Shown one piece after another: positions 1 to 8,819 of a stretch of 64,000 nt of DNA (within the stretch, counting starts at the first letter, position 1; each line of letters begins with the position of its first letter). The stretch lies in the NCBI GenBank assembly GCA_048268105.1, contig JBLWWH010000009.1:1-64000 (forward strand). Reading direction: 5' to 3'. The DNA is from Profundicola sp048268105. Its GTDB lineage: Bacteria; Bacteroidota; Bacteroidia; Flavobacteriales; Weeksellaceae. The notes under the pieces were generated by a model that had not been told where the DNA came from, did no database searches, and was given only the letters and a program-made list of their open reading frames with translations. A program made the translations under genes and the position numbers.

Positions 1-76
1 TTAAATAAATTCATATCTTTATTCTCTGTAATTCAATGCAATATAATACTTTTAGGCGAATTTACGGACATTCATA

Positions 77-1261
77 TTATTTAATAACAAAAGAGCTTAC
101 ATCTTTCTTGGTAACAGGATTATCACCTAAGATGATCAATCTCTCAACAACGTTGCGTAACTCTCTAATATTACCTGTCCAAGATTGAGCTTTTAGCGCC
201 TCAATAGCATCTTTACTAAATTCTTTCTTGGCCTCACCGTGACTCATGGCAATTTTTTCTGCAAAGAATTCTACTAAGCTTCCAATGTCATCTTTTCTTT
301 CATCTAAGCCTGGAACCTTAATTAAGATAACCGCCAATCTATGGTAAAGATCTTCTCTGAAGTTTCCCTCTTCGATTTCTTTAGTCAAGTCCTTATTGGT
401 TGCTGCTAGAACACGAACATCTACATTTATTTCCTTATCTCCACCAACACGTGTGATTTTACCTTCTTGCAAAGCTCTCAGAACTTTTGCCTGTGCAGAT
501 AAACTCATATCTCCAATCTCATCTAAGAAAATAGTTCCCTTATTGGCCAATTCGAATTTACCAGCTTTGTCTTTGTGCGCCCCCGTAAATGAACCTTTCA
601 TATGCCCAAACAACTCGCTTTCAATTAATTCTGAAGGAATCGCTGCACAATTCACCTCAATCATTGGCATTTTGTTTCTATCGCTTTTCTCGTGAATATG
701 ATGCGCCACTAATTCTTTTCCTGTTCCGTTGGGTCCCGTAATCAATACACGCGCTTCTGTAGAAGCAACTTTATTAATCATTTCTCTAATTTCATTGAGA
801 GCATCGGAATTACCAATCATTTCATATTTTTCGCTCACCTTTCTTTTAAGCGCTTTGTTTTCATCTTGCAGGGTGCGATTCTGCTTAATTAATGATTTTC
901 TATCAAGTGCTATCCTTACACTATTGAGTAATCTGTTTAAATCTGGTGGTTTAGAAATATAGTCGTAAGCTCCTTTTTTAATACTATCCACTGCTGTTTC
1001 TATATCACCATGTCCCGAAATCATTAAAAAAGGTAGATCTGGATTTATATTTAATGCTAATTGCAATACCTCTAAACCATCTTTTTTGGGCATTTTTATA
1101 TCACAAATCACTAAATCATAATCCTTCTTTTTGATCATTTCTATCCCTTCTTCCCCGTCTGTGGCTTCTTCTACCTTAAAAGACTTATCTTCATCTGTTA
1201 ATATGTCTCTCAGCACATTACGGATAGCTGGTTCGTCTTCGATAATTAATATATTTGGCAT
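77..1261 (-). CDS. Sigma-54-type response regulator (NtrC family) lacking a C-terminal DNA-binding domain
   Basis: A 394-residue two-component response regulator. Residues 1-120 are a receiver domain with the phospho-acceptor Asp54 (VICDIKMPKKDG). A short linker follows, then an AAA+ sigma-54 activator domain with Walker A GPNGTGKE (about 176-183), the sigma-54 contact loop GSFTGA (223-228; usual form GAFTGA) and Walker B TIFLDE (243-248). The protein ends about ten residues after the WTGNIRELRNVVERL motif, so the Fis-type helix-turn-helix usual in NtrC proteins is missing. By family it should remodel sigma-54 RNA polymerase when phosphorylated. Without a DNA-binding domain it probably acts from solution or through a partner. 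No histidine kinase gene is adjacent. The ATG start lies about 21 bases below a possible -7 box. Confidence 0.93.
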   Translation of the reverse strand: MPNILIIEDEPAIRNVLRDILTDEDKSFKVEEATDGEEGIEMIKKKDYDLVICDIKMPKKDGLEVLQLALNINPDLPFLMISGHGDIETAVDSIKKGAYDYISKPPDLNRLLNSVRIALDRKSLIKQNRTLQDENKALKRKVSEKYEMIGNSDALNEIREMINKVASTEARVLITGPNGTGKELVAHHIHEKSDRNKMPMIEVNCAAIPSELIESELFGHMKGSFTGAHKDKAGKFELANKGTIFLDEIGDMSLSAQAKVLRALQEGKITRVGGDKEINVDVRVLAATNKDLTKEIEEGNFREDLYHRLAVILIKVPGLDERKDDIGSLVEFFAEKIAMSHGEAKKEFSKDAIEALKAQSWTGNIRELRNVVERLIILGDNPVTKKDVSSFVIK

Positions 1262-1281
1262 AGTATTCTAGTATTAGCTGG

Positions 1282-1289
1282 CAAAGATA
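1282..1289 (-). promoter_or_regulatory. Possible -7 box of the NtrC-like gene
   Basis: The minus strand reads TATCTTTG, a match to the Bacteroidota -7 consensus TAnnTTTG, 21 bases above the ATG. I see no clear TTTG at the -33 distance. Confidence 0.4.
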
Positions 1290-1352
1290 AGCTTATTACA
1301 AAACATTGTCGCGTGAAATTAATAAAAGCATATTAGTTATAAAAATTAAAAT

Positions 1353-1382
1353 TTTGTTCATTCTAAAAAATATGTACATTTG
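1353..1382 (+). promoter_or_regulatory. Bacteroidota-type promoter of the alanine-rich lipoprotein
   Basis: TTTG at 1353-1356 is followed after 18 bases by TACATTTG at 1375-1382, matching the -33/-7 pattern of the primary sigma factor in this phylum. The ATG follows 24 bases later. Confidence 0.7.
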
Positions 1383-1406
1383 CTCGAATTTAAAATTAAT
1401 TAAACT

Positions 1407-1907
1407 ATGAAAAAGGTATTTTTAACATTAGGAGTTGTAGGTTTCTTATTCACTGCATCTTGTAAAGAGGAAAATAAAGATGTTGTTGTTGAAGAAACTA
1501 CAGTTGTTGAAGAGTCTAACGAAGTAGCTGAGGCTGCTGAAGCTGCATTAGTTGATGCTGAGGCTGAAGTAGAAGCTGCACAAGCTAAATTAGATGCTGC
1601 TGTGGAGGCTGGAGAGCAAGATGCCATTAATGCTGCACAAGCTGAATTAGACGCTGCTAATGAGTCATTAGAAAACGCTAAATCTTCCATTGAAAAATTA
1701 GGTAACGATATCGAGGCTACTATTGACAATACTGTTGATGGAGCTGCAAATACTATCGAAGCTGTTAAAGATGGAGCTCAAAATGCTGCTAATGACGCTA
1801 AAGAAGGTGCTGAGAATGCTGCAAATGCAGTTAAAGAAGGTGCTGAAAACACAGCTGATGCTGCCAAAGATGGAGCTAAGAAATTAGAAGACGCTGTAAC
1901 TAAGTAA
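1407..1907 (+). CDS. Alanine-rich lipoprotein with LEA-like 11-residue repeats
   Basis: 166 residues. The signal peptide ends in a lipobox (FTASC, Cys19), so the mature protein is probably a lipoprotein facing the periplasm or outer membrane. The rest is almost all Ala, Glu, Asp, Lys and Asn with no aromatic residues, and is predicted to be helical or disordered. The last 56 residues hold five consecutive 11-residue units with Gly-Ala near the start and Lys at the end (for example DGAQNAANDAK, EGAENAANAVK). This pattern is typical of group-3 LEA proteins and apolipoprotein-like helices. Its exact function is unknown; a stress-protective or envelope-spacer role is inferred from composition only. 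It has its own promoter and a strong terminator, so it is a single-gene unit and probably well expressed. Confidence 0.85.
   Translation: MKKVFLTLGVVGFLFTASCKEENKDVVVEETTVVEESNEVAEAAEAALVDAEAEVEAAQAKLDAAVEAGEQDAINAAQAELDAANESLENAKSSIEKLGNDIEATIDNTVDGAANTIEAVKDGAQNAANDAKEGAENAANAVKEGAENTADAAKDGAKKLEDAVTK
1737..1904 (+). repeat. 33-bp coding repeats (11-residue units)
   Basis: In-frame tandem units begin at 1737, 1770, 1803, 1836 and 1869. The first four are exactly 33 bases and the last carries one extra codon. Residue identity is clear (GA near position 2-3, K at position 11) while the DNA has diverged at third positions. The repeat is therefore old and kept by protein-level selection rather than being a fresh tandem duplication. 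Confidence 0.8.
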
Positions 1908-1931
1908 TTATTACAATAAAATTTTCAATAC

Positions 1932-1961
1932 AAAAGTCTCGTTCTAACGAGACTTTTTTTA
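1932..1961 (+). terminator. Rho-independent terminator
   Basis: Stem AAAAGTCTCG / CGAGACTTTT around a 6-base loop, followed by seven T. It lies 25 bases after the lipoprotein stop codon. Confidence 0.85.
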
Positions 1962-1977
1962 TATCTCAACTTTCAGG

Positions 1978-2007
1978 TTGTGATTTTAATATTATTTAAT
2001 ACCTTTA
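1978..2007 (+). promoter_or_regulatory. Probable promoter of the GreA-like gene
   Basis: TTG (1978-1980), 19 bases, then TACCTTTA (2000-2007), one base off the TAnnTTTG consensus. The ATG is at 2027. Confidence 0.45.
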
Positions 2008-2026
2008 TTTTTAAATTAGAAATATT

Positions 2027-2467
2027 ATGAGACAGGAAATTTTGGATACCATCGTTCAACATCAGCAACAACTAGTAGATAATTTGCATAAAGCCTTAGA
2101 GACTTATGAAACCACTACAGATTTGGATGAAGAATCTACGATAGATTTAGACGATCAATCTCATCAGGCCAATGTGCAGGAGCTAAAATTGGAGATGAAT
2201 CAAAAGCTACAAATGGAGCAAAACGATTTGAAGCATATAAAATCTTTACGTTTAAGAGATGCATCAGAAATCAAAGAAGGTGCTGTAATAGAGACTGACG
2301 AAGCCGTTTACTTTATTGGATTTACCTTTGCTCCTATTAAAACAGATAATAAAACAATTTTTGGCGTATCACTAGAAGCTCCTGTTTTCATTAATAATGA
2401 AGGTAAAAAGAAAAATGATAAACTTATGTTAGGCGATAAAGAACAGAAAATCTTAAATATTTATTAA
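2027..2467 (+). CDS. GreA/GreB-like small protein (coiled coil plus C-terminal beta domain)
   Basis: 146 residues with no signal peptide. Residues 1-85 are a long charged helical pair with an acidic turn (DLDEESTIDLDDQSHQ) like the acidic tip of Gre-factor coiled coils. Residues 85-146 form a compact beta-rich domain (EGAVIETDEAVYFIG ... PVFINNEGKKKNDKLMLGD) whose order resembles the FKBP-like C-terminal half of GreA. On that basis it may bind the RNA polymerase secondary channel. This is an inference from layout, and I cannot prove family membership by eye. It is a monocistronic unit between two terminators. Alternative: a lineage-specific protein of unknown function. Confidence 0.6.
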   Translation: MRQEILDTIVQHQQQLVDNLHKALETYETTTDLDEESTIDLDDQSHQANVQELKLEMNQKLQMEQNDLKHIKSLRLRDASEIKEGAVIETDEAVYFIGFTFAPIKTDNKTIFGVSLEAPVFINNEGKKKNDKLMLGDKEQKILNIY

Positions 2468-2488
2468 AAATCCTACATGTTACAATCA

Positions 2489-2518
2489 AACCATCTTTCT
2501 ATAGATGGTTTTTTTTAT
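2489..2518 (+). terminator. Rho-independent terminator
   Basis: AACCATCT / AGATGGTT stem (2489-2496, 2503-2510) with loop TTCTAT and a run of T, 22 bases after the GreA-like stop codon. Confidence 0.85.
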
Positions 2519-2687
2519 ATATAATTGTTAATCAATTACTTAACAAAATTCCACGAAACAAAGTTTTATTGCTAAATTGACGAAAATATAAAGCGTTTAT
2601 ACATTAATCTTTAATTACTTTAGTTTTTCATTAACATTTGGCACACCCTTTGGCTTTTAGCATATATTAATCTTAATAATCATCCTC

Positions 2688-3857
2688 ATGAAACAATTAT
2701 ACTACTTATTCGTATTGCTCATTTTTGCATCTTGCAGTTCTGTAAAGCAAGCAGAGAAGTCAATGAATTCAGGTGATTATGTAAAAGCTTATGATTTACT
2801 GATAGAAGAATATCAAAAAGGTTTAACTGCTAAGAAAAAAGAAAAGCTTTTACCTATTTTTCAAAAAGCCTATATGAAGATGGTGGCCAATCAGGAATCT
2901 AAAATTGAACATTTGAAATCTGTTAAGAACCCCGCTTATTCAGGTGAAATTTATTACACTTTGTTAGAACTGCATAAACGCCAAGAGGATTTACGACCTT
3001 TCTTACCTATATATCATAAAGGGAAAGAAATGCTGTTTAAAACAAAAAATTATTTACCTGCTGTTGACCAAGCTAAAAATGATTATGTAGCTTATCTATA
3101 CCAATCTAGTCTCAAAAAATTGGACTCTCAAAATAAGCAAGAAATTCGGAATGCACATGGGGACTTAAGAAAGATTCAGCAGTTGATTCCAGGCTATAAT
3201 GATGTAGAAAATTTATTAAAAGAAGCTCATTATTTGGGAACAGATTACGTGCTTATACAAATAGAAAACAGATCGAATCAGCTTCTTCCAAAGCGTTTGG
3301 AAAATGATCTAACTCAAATTAGCACGTATGGTTTAAATAATTTTTGGACTGAGTATCATCAAAAAAAGCAAAAAGATTTCCAATATGATTACTTAATTAG
3401 AATGGACATTGAACATATTATGGTTTCTCCAGAGAGAATGAATGCTAGGCAGCATCAGTTCGAGAGAGAAATAATCGACGGCTGGGAATATCTTTATGAG
3501 AATGGTAGAAAGGTGTTAGATAGTTTAGGTAAGCCCATTAAAGTAGACAAAGTTATTCTGGTTAGCGCACGTGTAGAAGAAGTTATTCAAGAAAAGGATG
3601 CATTGGTTCAAGGTAGAATCGAATTAATTGACTTATCGCTTAATCAAATAGTTGACACCCAAAAGCTAAATAGTGAGTATGGCTTTAGAAATCATTTTGC
3701 TAAGTTTTTTGGAGACCGAAGAGCCTTGGATGATCATATGCAAAAGTTAAGTTACAATCAATTTATACCCTTCCCTTCACACGAGCAAATGGTTTTTGAC
3801 AGTGGTGAAGAAATTAAAGCGCAGTTAAAACGTCTTTTAAAACGAAGGTTTAATTAA
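2688..3857 (+). CDS. Lipoprotein of unknown function with helical-repeat N-terminal half
   Basis: 389 residues. The signal peptide ends at FASC (Cys16), a clear lipobox. Residues 17-150 are helical and TPR-like (MNSGDYVKAYDLLIEEYQKG, then further helix pairs). The C-terminal half is mixed alpha/beta with an elongated charged stretch (VILVSARVEEVIQEKDALVQ) and ends in a basic tail (KAQLKRLLKRRFN). I do not recognise a named family. It should sit in the cell envelope as a lipoprotein and could be a scaffold. It stands alone on the plus strand with a 220-base upstream gap in which no consensus -7 box is obvious, and it faces the subtilase gene across a shared terminator. Confidence 0.85.
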   Translation: MKQLYYLFVLLIFASCSSVKQAEKSMNSGDYVKAYDLLIEEYQKGLTAKKKEKLLPIFQKAYMKMVANQESKIEHLKSVKNPAYSGEIYYTLLELHKRQEDLRPFLPIYHKGKEMLFKTKNYLPAVDQAKNDYVAYLYQSSLKKLDSQNKQEIRNAHGDLRKIQQLIPGYNDVENLLKEAHYLGTDYVLIQIENRSNQLLPKRLENDLTQISTYGLNNFWTEYHQKKQKDFQYDYLIRMDIEHIMVSPERMNARQHQFEREIIDGWEYLYENGRKVLDSLGKPIKVDKVILVSARVEEVIQEKDALVQGRIELIDLSLNQIVDTQKLNSEYGFRNHFAKFFGDRRALDDHMQKLSYNQFIPFPSHEQMVFDSGEEIKAQLKRLLKRRFN

Positions 3858-3879
3858 TTTACAATTAAGTTAAAATAAA

Positions 3880-3915
3880 AAAAGCTAGCTATTTCTGCGG
3901 AGATAGCTAGCTTTT
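3880..3915. terminator. Bidirectional terminator
   Basis: Perfect 13-base arms AAAAGCTAGCTAT / ATAGCTAGCTTTT around a 10-base loop. A-rich on one side and T-rich on the other, it can serve both the lipoprotein gene (+) and the subtilase gene (-). Confidence 0.85.
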
Positions 3916-3939
3916 AGTTTTAATAGAAATTACCTAGAA

Positions 3940-5916
3940 TTACTTCTTGATAAATTTGTGAGCGCTTGCACCCTTCTGGTCTTTGATACTAATAATATAA
4001 GCACCAGCTGCTAATGAATTCACATAAACTTGGCTATTACTTACTTTTTCACTCTTAACAATCTGACCATGCGAACTAATGATTTGAATTTGGGCATCAC
4101 CCTCTAGTCCAGAGATATTCAATATATCACGAACAGGGTTAGGATAAATACCTACTTGCTTATTTTGTAAGTCCTGGGTTGATTGTGTAGCTAATTTAGC
4201 TCCCGAAACTACAAGAGCGTAGGCTTGCGTAATTCCGGCAATTCCATTCTTATGGTTCACTGTTAAGGTATAAGAACCAGCAGATGGCGCTGAAATTAAA
4301 ATTTGCTCTACATTATCTAAGATATTATCACCAGGCACTGCTGCCGCTGAGGGGTTCTCAACATCCAAAGTCCATGGCATATATTCTGTGAAAGAACTAT
4401 TTTCAATAATTCTCATATCTAAATCATTCACCAACATGGGCGTTCTTCCGTTTAAATCAAATGATAAGGAACCAGCGCTCTTTGCTGGATCTATCCAAAC
4501 TAAGGTTGCTCTAATGGGTTGATCTCCGGTAGCTGTTAATGCATATGATTTTTCGCTTAAAGCTTTAACATCATGAATGATAATAGCATCATTATTCGAT
4601 TGATCAACAATCAAGTTAGCTGCATTAAAAGCATTTACTAATCCAAAACCATATTGATAATCAGGACCTGGATGAGCGCCTGTTTCATTAGTTGTATTAA
4701 TAAATAAAGCTTTTAACTGAGCTGCGTTTAAATATTCTGAATTTATATCCGAATAAAGTTGTTGTAATAATACTGCGATACCCGTTACACTTGGTGCAGA
4801 GAAAGAAGTTCCACTACCTTGACTCCAATATCCATTATTTGAAGTTGGCACAACAACCGAAGAACCTTGTGTTACAACATCTGGCTTGATTCTACCATCA
4901 TCAGTTGGTCCAAAACTAGAGAATATAGATGGCGAAACGCTAGAGGGTCCATTGTATCTTCCGTTTCCACCTACTTGATTGGTAGAACCAACGAGTAAAA
5001 TATTTTTGGCAGTTGCACCATATGGTAAACAATCATATCCAGTGGTACCACAGTTGACAGGTCTAAAGGTATTTGAAATCTCCCATTCATCTTCGTCGTT
5101 TAGAACGGCATGCTCTGTAGCTGAACTTGGTCCTGAATTTCTATCGTTTCCAGCTGATTTAATCATTAAGTGCTGTGGTGCATTTCTAGCAATATTATCA
5201 ATGTAACTATCTATTGTAGAATATATTCCGTGGTAAGCTGATTCGCTATCCCCCATAGATGGATACCCAAACCAATACCAGCCTTCACCTAAACTCTGAT
5301 CGTACTCACCATATTTCCACCCTGCTTGATAACCATAAGAGTGGTTAGATATCATGTAATCTAAATTATTTGCCGACTCTGTAACAATCTCGTTGAAATT
5401 GTTATAAAAGTCATACCCAACAACATTAGCACTAGGCGCCATTCCTTTGGCTGCTGGTGATACACCAGCTGCTATCATAATTCCTGCAACACCTGTGGCA
5501 TGATCAGAAATTGGAGAATCAGCCATTTCCATGTTACTTGCTCTATCATCAGTAAACTCAGTGTGAGCTGTATCTATACGTCCGCCATCCCACTGATAAA
5601 CCGTCATTCCGTCACCCAAGACGGCAACACCAGCAATAGTGTTGTCATATAATTTATCTACATCTGCTAATTTAATCTGATCACTATCTGTGTTATCAAT
5701 GTAAACTAAATAATCTCCGTACTTACCAATAAAATGCTTCTTAAGTTGATCTTCGTCCCAACCTTTTTGCGCTGCTAATTCTGAAATGAACTTTAAATTG
5801 GCTTCGTGTTCAATTTGAAATTGAATTCCTAGCTTTTTCAATTCTTCCACATTAGTTTCTTGTCCATACGTCAAGCTCATCAAGCCTACGCCTAAAAGAA
5901 ATATATATTTCTTCAT
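3940..5916 (-). CDS. Secreted subtilisin-like (S8) protease with T9SS sorting domain
   Basis: 658 residues from the ATG at 5916; the frame stays open 27 bases further up, but MKKYIFLLGVGLMSLTYGQ is a normal signal peptide and is the better start. A propeptide-like segment is followed by an S8 domain. The triad is Asp110 (VYQWDGG), His139 (SDHATGVAG) and Ser371 (GSGTSFSAPS), with the oxyanion Asn in SAGNDRNSG. A beta-sandwich region comes next, then a type A T9SS C-terminal sorting domain (GIYPNPVRDILNISG ... GAYIISIKD ... HKFIKK). By family it is exported across the outer membrane by T9SS and released or anchored at the surface to digest proteins. It starts only 7 bases after the mutS2 stop and probably shares its transcript, although the functions are unrelated. 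Confidence 0.95.
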   Translation of the reverse strand: MKKYIFLLGVGLMSLTYGQETNVEELKKLGIQFQIEHEANLKFISELAAQKGWDEDQLKKHFIGKYGDYLVYIDNTDSDQIKLADVDKLYDNTIAGVAVLGDGMTVYQWDGGRIDTAHTEFTDDRASNMEMADSPISDHATGVAGIMIAAGVSPAAKGMAPSANVVGYDFYNNFNEIVTESANNLDYMISNHSYGYQAGWKYGEYDQSLGEGWYWFGYPSMGDSESAYHGIYSTIDSYIDNIARNAPQHLMIKSAGNDRNSGPSSATEHAVLNDEDEWEISNTFRPVNCGTTGYDCLPYGATAKNILLVGSTNQVGGNGRYNGPSSVSPSIFSSFGPTDDGRIKPDVVTQGSSVVVPTSNNGYWSQGSGTSFSAPSVTGIAVLLQQLYSDINSEYLNAAQLKALFINTTNETGAHPGPDYQYGFGLVNAFNAANLIVDQSNNDAIIIHDVKALSEKSYALTATGDQPIRATLVWIDPAKSAGSLSFDLNGRTPMLVNDLDMRIIENSSFTEYMPWTLDVENPSAAAVPGDNILDNVEQILISAPSAGSYTLTVNHKNGIAGITQAYALVVSGAKLATQSTQDLQNKQVGIYPNPVRDILNISGLEGDAQIQIISSHGQIVKSEKVSNSQVYVNSLAAGAYIISIKDQKGASAHKFIKK

Positions 5917-5923
5917 CCTGTTA

Positions 5924-8074
5924 TTATATTTTTTGAATTTCAAAGATACTTATTTTTGTCCTAAAACTTCCATAGTTGATGGTAATGGTTTCATTCTCTA
6001 TCTTATCGATCGTCCCTACACTGGTACTATCTTTAATCCTTACCCTATCACCTATTTTAAGTGATGCAATTTTGCTTGCTGTCTCCTCTTTTTGTTTTTT
6101 CTCAATCTTTTGTTTAACCTCTTGTAGTTTGCCTTTATTCTTATTCAAGTCATTTTTCAATTTCTTTTTGATGACTTGTTGTTTCTTTTTGGTTTTAAAA
6201 TGGTCTTTTGGCTTCTTAGAAGCATTTTCGATCTCAATTAACTTCAAAAATTCACCGATCAACTTTTTACGACTTCGCTTTTTCAGGTATTCATCGGCCA
6301 TTTCATCCACTTTTTTACCCAGCTGCATCATTTTTTGCTCATTTTCATATAAGCGCTGAAAATCAACAAGCTTAGACTGAATTTTGTCTTGGGTTTGATT
6401 TAGCACTTCGTTTTTCTCTTCAGATTTGGATTGAAGTTCTTTTAATTGTTGCTTGGTTTTTTGAACATCAAATTTTTCTTGCTGAAGTTTTAAAATGGTT
6501 TTATCTAAACGAATCTTATTGCGTTCAATTTTCTTTTTAGCACGATTTATTAATCTAAAAGGTATTTTATTTTTCTGTGCAACTTCAAAAGTAAATGAAC
6601 TTCCCGCTTGCCCAATTTCTAATAGATAAAGTGGTTCTAATGATTTCTCATCGAATAACATGGATGCATTTTTGGCGGCTTCCATTTGTTCAACAAGAAT
6701 TTTAATATTCGTATAATGCGTTGTAAAAATCCCAAAGGCTTCCACATCATAGAATTCTTCTAAGAAAACTTCAGCCAAAGCTCCACCTAATTCCGGATCT
6801 GATCCAGTTCCAAATTCATCGATTAAAAGCAACGTATTCTCGTCCGACTTTCGCAAGAAATATCTCATCTGCTTTAAGCGATAAGAATAGGTACTCAATT
6901 GATTTTCTATGGATTGGTGATCACCTATGTCTGTGAAGATGGCATTATAAAACCCCATCTTACTCTTGGGGTGAACACTAACTAGTATTCCACTTTGTAT
7001 CATCAATTGCAATAAGCCAATAGTTTTTAAGGTAATACTTTTTCCTCCTGCGTTGGGTCCAGAAATTACCAATATCCTTTGGTCATCACTTAAACTGATA
7101 GTCTGAGGGATGATTTTTTTTCCTTCTTGATGATGTTTTAGCCACAAAATAGGATGATATGCATCTATCAAATGAGTTGATTTCTCATAATTTATAGTGG
7201 GCAAAACTGCATTAATTTCGTAGGCATATTTAGCTTGAGAAGCAATTAAATCCAATTGAAACAAGAAGTTCTGATAAGAAATTAATTCAGGTTGAAATTC
7301 CTTCATCATATTGGTTAAATCCAATAAAATGACATCAATAATTTTCTTTTCATCTTCCTTGAGTTCATCTAATTCTCTTTGAATTTTAAGAACTGATTCT
7401 GGTTCGATGTAAGATATAGAACCCGTTTTACTAGAACCTACAAACCTACCCGCCACTTTTTTACGATACATAGCAGAGACGGCCAAAACCCTTCTCCCAT
7501 CGACCACAGATTCTCCAATATCATCTAAAAATTCACGATGGGCTCTCATAGCTCCATTAAAAGTAGCACTCAGTTTACTCGTAGTAGCTTTAATGCCTTT
7601 TCTAACGATTTTTAACTCAGAGCTCGCATCATCTTTAATTTCTCCATGCTTATCAAATACCTTCTCAATTTGTTTTAATATATCTTTTTGAAGATCAATT
7701 TTTTGAATTCTATTATGAAATACTGGAAAATAATCTTCAAAATTGGTCAAAAATTTCTTGAGCTCTATAATCTGAAGCATATGCGTTCTAATCGCCAAGA
7801 AAGACGAAGAAGGCATTCGGTAGTTTTCAACTTCTAATTTTTCTAAATCTTCGCGAATATCGTCGTAATCACCAAAAGGGAATCTATTGTCCCCTTGCAA
7901 TCCAGCCAGAAATTCGTTGGTGGCCTTTAATCTAAATTCAATAGCCTTTTTGGATTCAAGCGGTCGAATTTGCTGAATAACACGTTTAACACGTAGGGTT
8001 TTTGCGTACTTCTCTATTTCGGCTAAAACCTTATGAAATTCTAAATCTTCTAATGTTTTATCAGGAATATTCAT
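5924..8074 (-). CDS. mutS2: MutS2 family ATPase without a Smr nuclease domain
   Basis: 716 residues. It has the MutS2 core/clamp architecture followed by the ABC-type ATPase: Walker A GPNAGGKS (339-346), Walker B LLLIDEFGTGSDP (from 415) and the THYTNIK segment. A long basic coiled coil (about 520-670) ends in a small KOW-like beta module (KIGDRVRIKDSTSVGTIDKI). The C-terminal Smr endonuclease domain of Bacillus-type MutS2 is absent, and the length matches the short form I associate with Bacteroidota. MutS2 proteins act on branched DNA or on collided ribosomes rather than in classical mismatch repair. Without Smr, any cleavage must come from elsewhere. It is the first gene of a likely two-gene unit with the S8 protease. 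Confidence 0.93.
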   Translation of the reverse strand: MNIPDKTLEDLEFHKVLAEIEKYAKTLRVKRVIQQIRPLESKKAIEFRLKATNEFLAGLQGDNRFPFGDYDDIREDLEKLEVENYRMPSSSFLAIRTHMLQIIELKKFLTNFEDYFPVFHNRIQKIDLQKDILKQIEKVFDKHGEIKDDASSELKIVRKGIKATTSKLSATFNGAMRAHREFLDDIGESVVDGRRVLAVSAMYRKKVAGRFVGSSKTGSISYIEPESVLKIQRELDELKEDEKKIIDVILLDLTNMMKEFQPELISYQNFLFQLDLIASQAKYAYEINAVLPTINYEKSTHLIDAYHPILWLKHHQEGKKIIPQTISLSDDQRILVISGPNAGGKSITLKTIGLLQLMIQSGILVSVHPKSKMGFYNAIFTDIGDHQSIENQLSTYSYRLKQMRYFLRKSDENTLLLIDEFGTGSDPELGGALAEVFLEEFYDVEAFGIFTTHYTNIKILVEQMEAAKNASMLFDEKSLEPLYLLEIGQAGSSFTFEVAQKNKIPFRLINRAKKKIERNKIRLDKTILKLQQEKFDVQKTKQQLKELQSKSEEKNEVLNQTQDKIQSKLVDFQRLYENEQKMMQLGKKVDEMADEYLKKRSRKKLIGEFLKLIEIENASKKPKDHFKTKKKQQVIKKKLKNDLNKNKGKLQEVKQKIEKKQKEETASKIASLKIGDRVRIKDSTSVGTIDKIENETITINYGSFRTKISIFEIQKI

Positions 8075-8159
8075 TGTGACAAAAATACAATGAATATTCA
8101 GCTTTAATTATTTATTATGGAATATATTTTTTTAGCTTTGATTAAAAAGAAATTAGGAC

Positions 8160-8819
8160 TTGGAAAAACAACTTTCAGAAAATTGGTCAAGACTACTTAA
8201 ATCAGAAATTCAATCTGATTATTTTGTGAAATTAAAGGAATTTTTGGAATTAGAATATCAAACTAAAACCATCTACCCTACTTACCATCAATTATTTAAT
8301 GCTTTCAATGTACAACCTCAGGATATTCAAGTGCTTATATTGGGACAAGATCCATATCATGGAAAAGGTCAAGCTCATGGATATAGTTTTTCGGTTCCCA
8401 AAGGCATTAAAATTCCTAAGAGTTTACAAAACATTTACAAAGAATTGAAGTCCGATTTGAATTTAAGCATTCCTAATCATGGAAATCTGGAGCATTGGGC
8501 AGCGCAAGGTGTCTTGTTATTAAACGCTGCTTTGAGCGTAGAAGAAGCTAAGCCTCTCTCCCATCAAGACAAAGGTTGGCTGAAATTTACAGATAAAGTA
8601 ATTTCCATTGTATCTGATAATTGCGAAAATGTGGTTTTTATGCTTTGGGGAAAGTTTGCGCAATCCAAAACATCATTAATCGATGAAACAAAGCATTTAA
8701 TCTTAAAAGCTCCACATCCATCACCACTCTCTGCCTATAGAGGATTTTTTGGATGCGAACATTTTTCTAAAGCAAATGCATATTTAGAACAAAATCAAAA
8801 AAAGCCAATTCTTTGGTAA
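8160..8819 (+). CDS. ung: Uracil-DNA glycosylase (family 1)
   Basis: 219 residues, close to the usual Ung length. Motif A is GQDPYH (catalytic Asp), motif B is HPSPLSAYRGFFGC (catalytic His in HPSPLS), and there is a VLLLNAALSVE stretch. It removes uracil from DNA as the first step of base-excision repair. Translation starts at TTG (8160), four bases after an AGGA; no in-frame ATG gives a complete N-terminus. The last residues and stop codon lie inside a terminator hairpin that mainly serves the gene on the other strand. Confidence 0.97.
   Translation: MEKQLSENWSRLLKSEIQSDYFVKLKEFLELEYQTKTIYPTYHQLFNAFNVQPQDIQVLILGQDPYHGKGQAHGYSFSVPKGIKIPKSLQNIYKELKSDLNLSIPNHGNLEHWAAQGVLLLNAALSVEEAKPLSHQDKGWLKFTDKVISIVSDNCENVVFMLWGKFAQSKTSLIDETKHLILKAPHPSPLSAYRGFFGCEHFSKANAYLEQNQKKPILW

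Noticed and set aside
1400..1729. Open frame on the minus strand opposite the alanine-rich lipoprotein gene, rich in Ala and Ser
   Set aside because: It is the mirror of the Ala/Glu-biased codons of 1407-1907. It has no promoter or family signal and no start context.
5976..6359. 127-codon plus-strand frame opposite mutS2, rich in Phe, Leu and Ser
   Set aside because: It is the antisense of a Lys-rich coiled coil; hydrophobic composition is the expected shadow, with no independent support.
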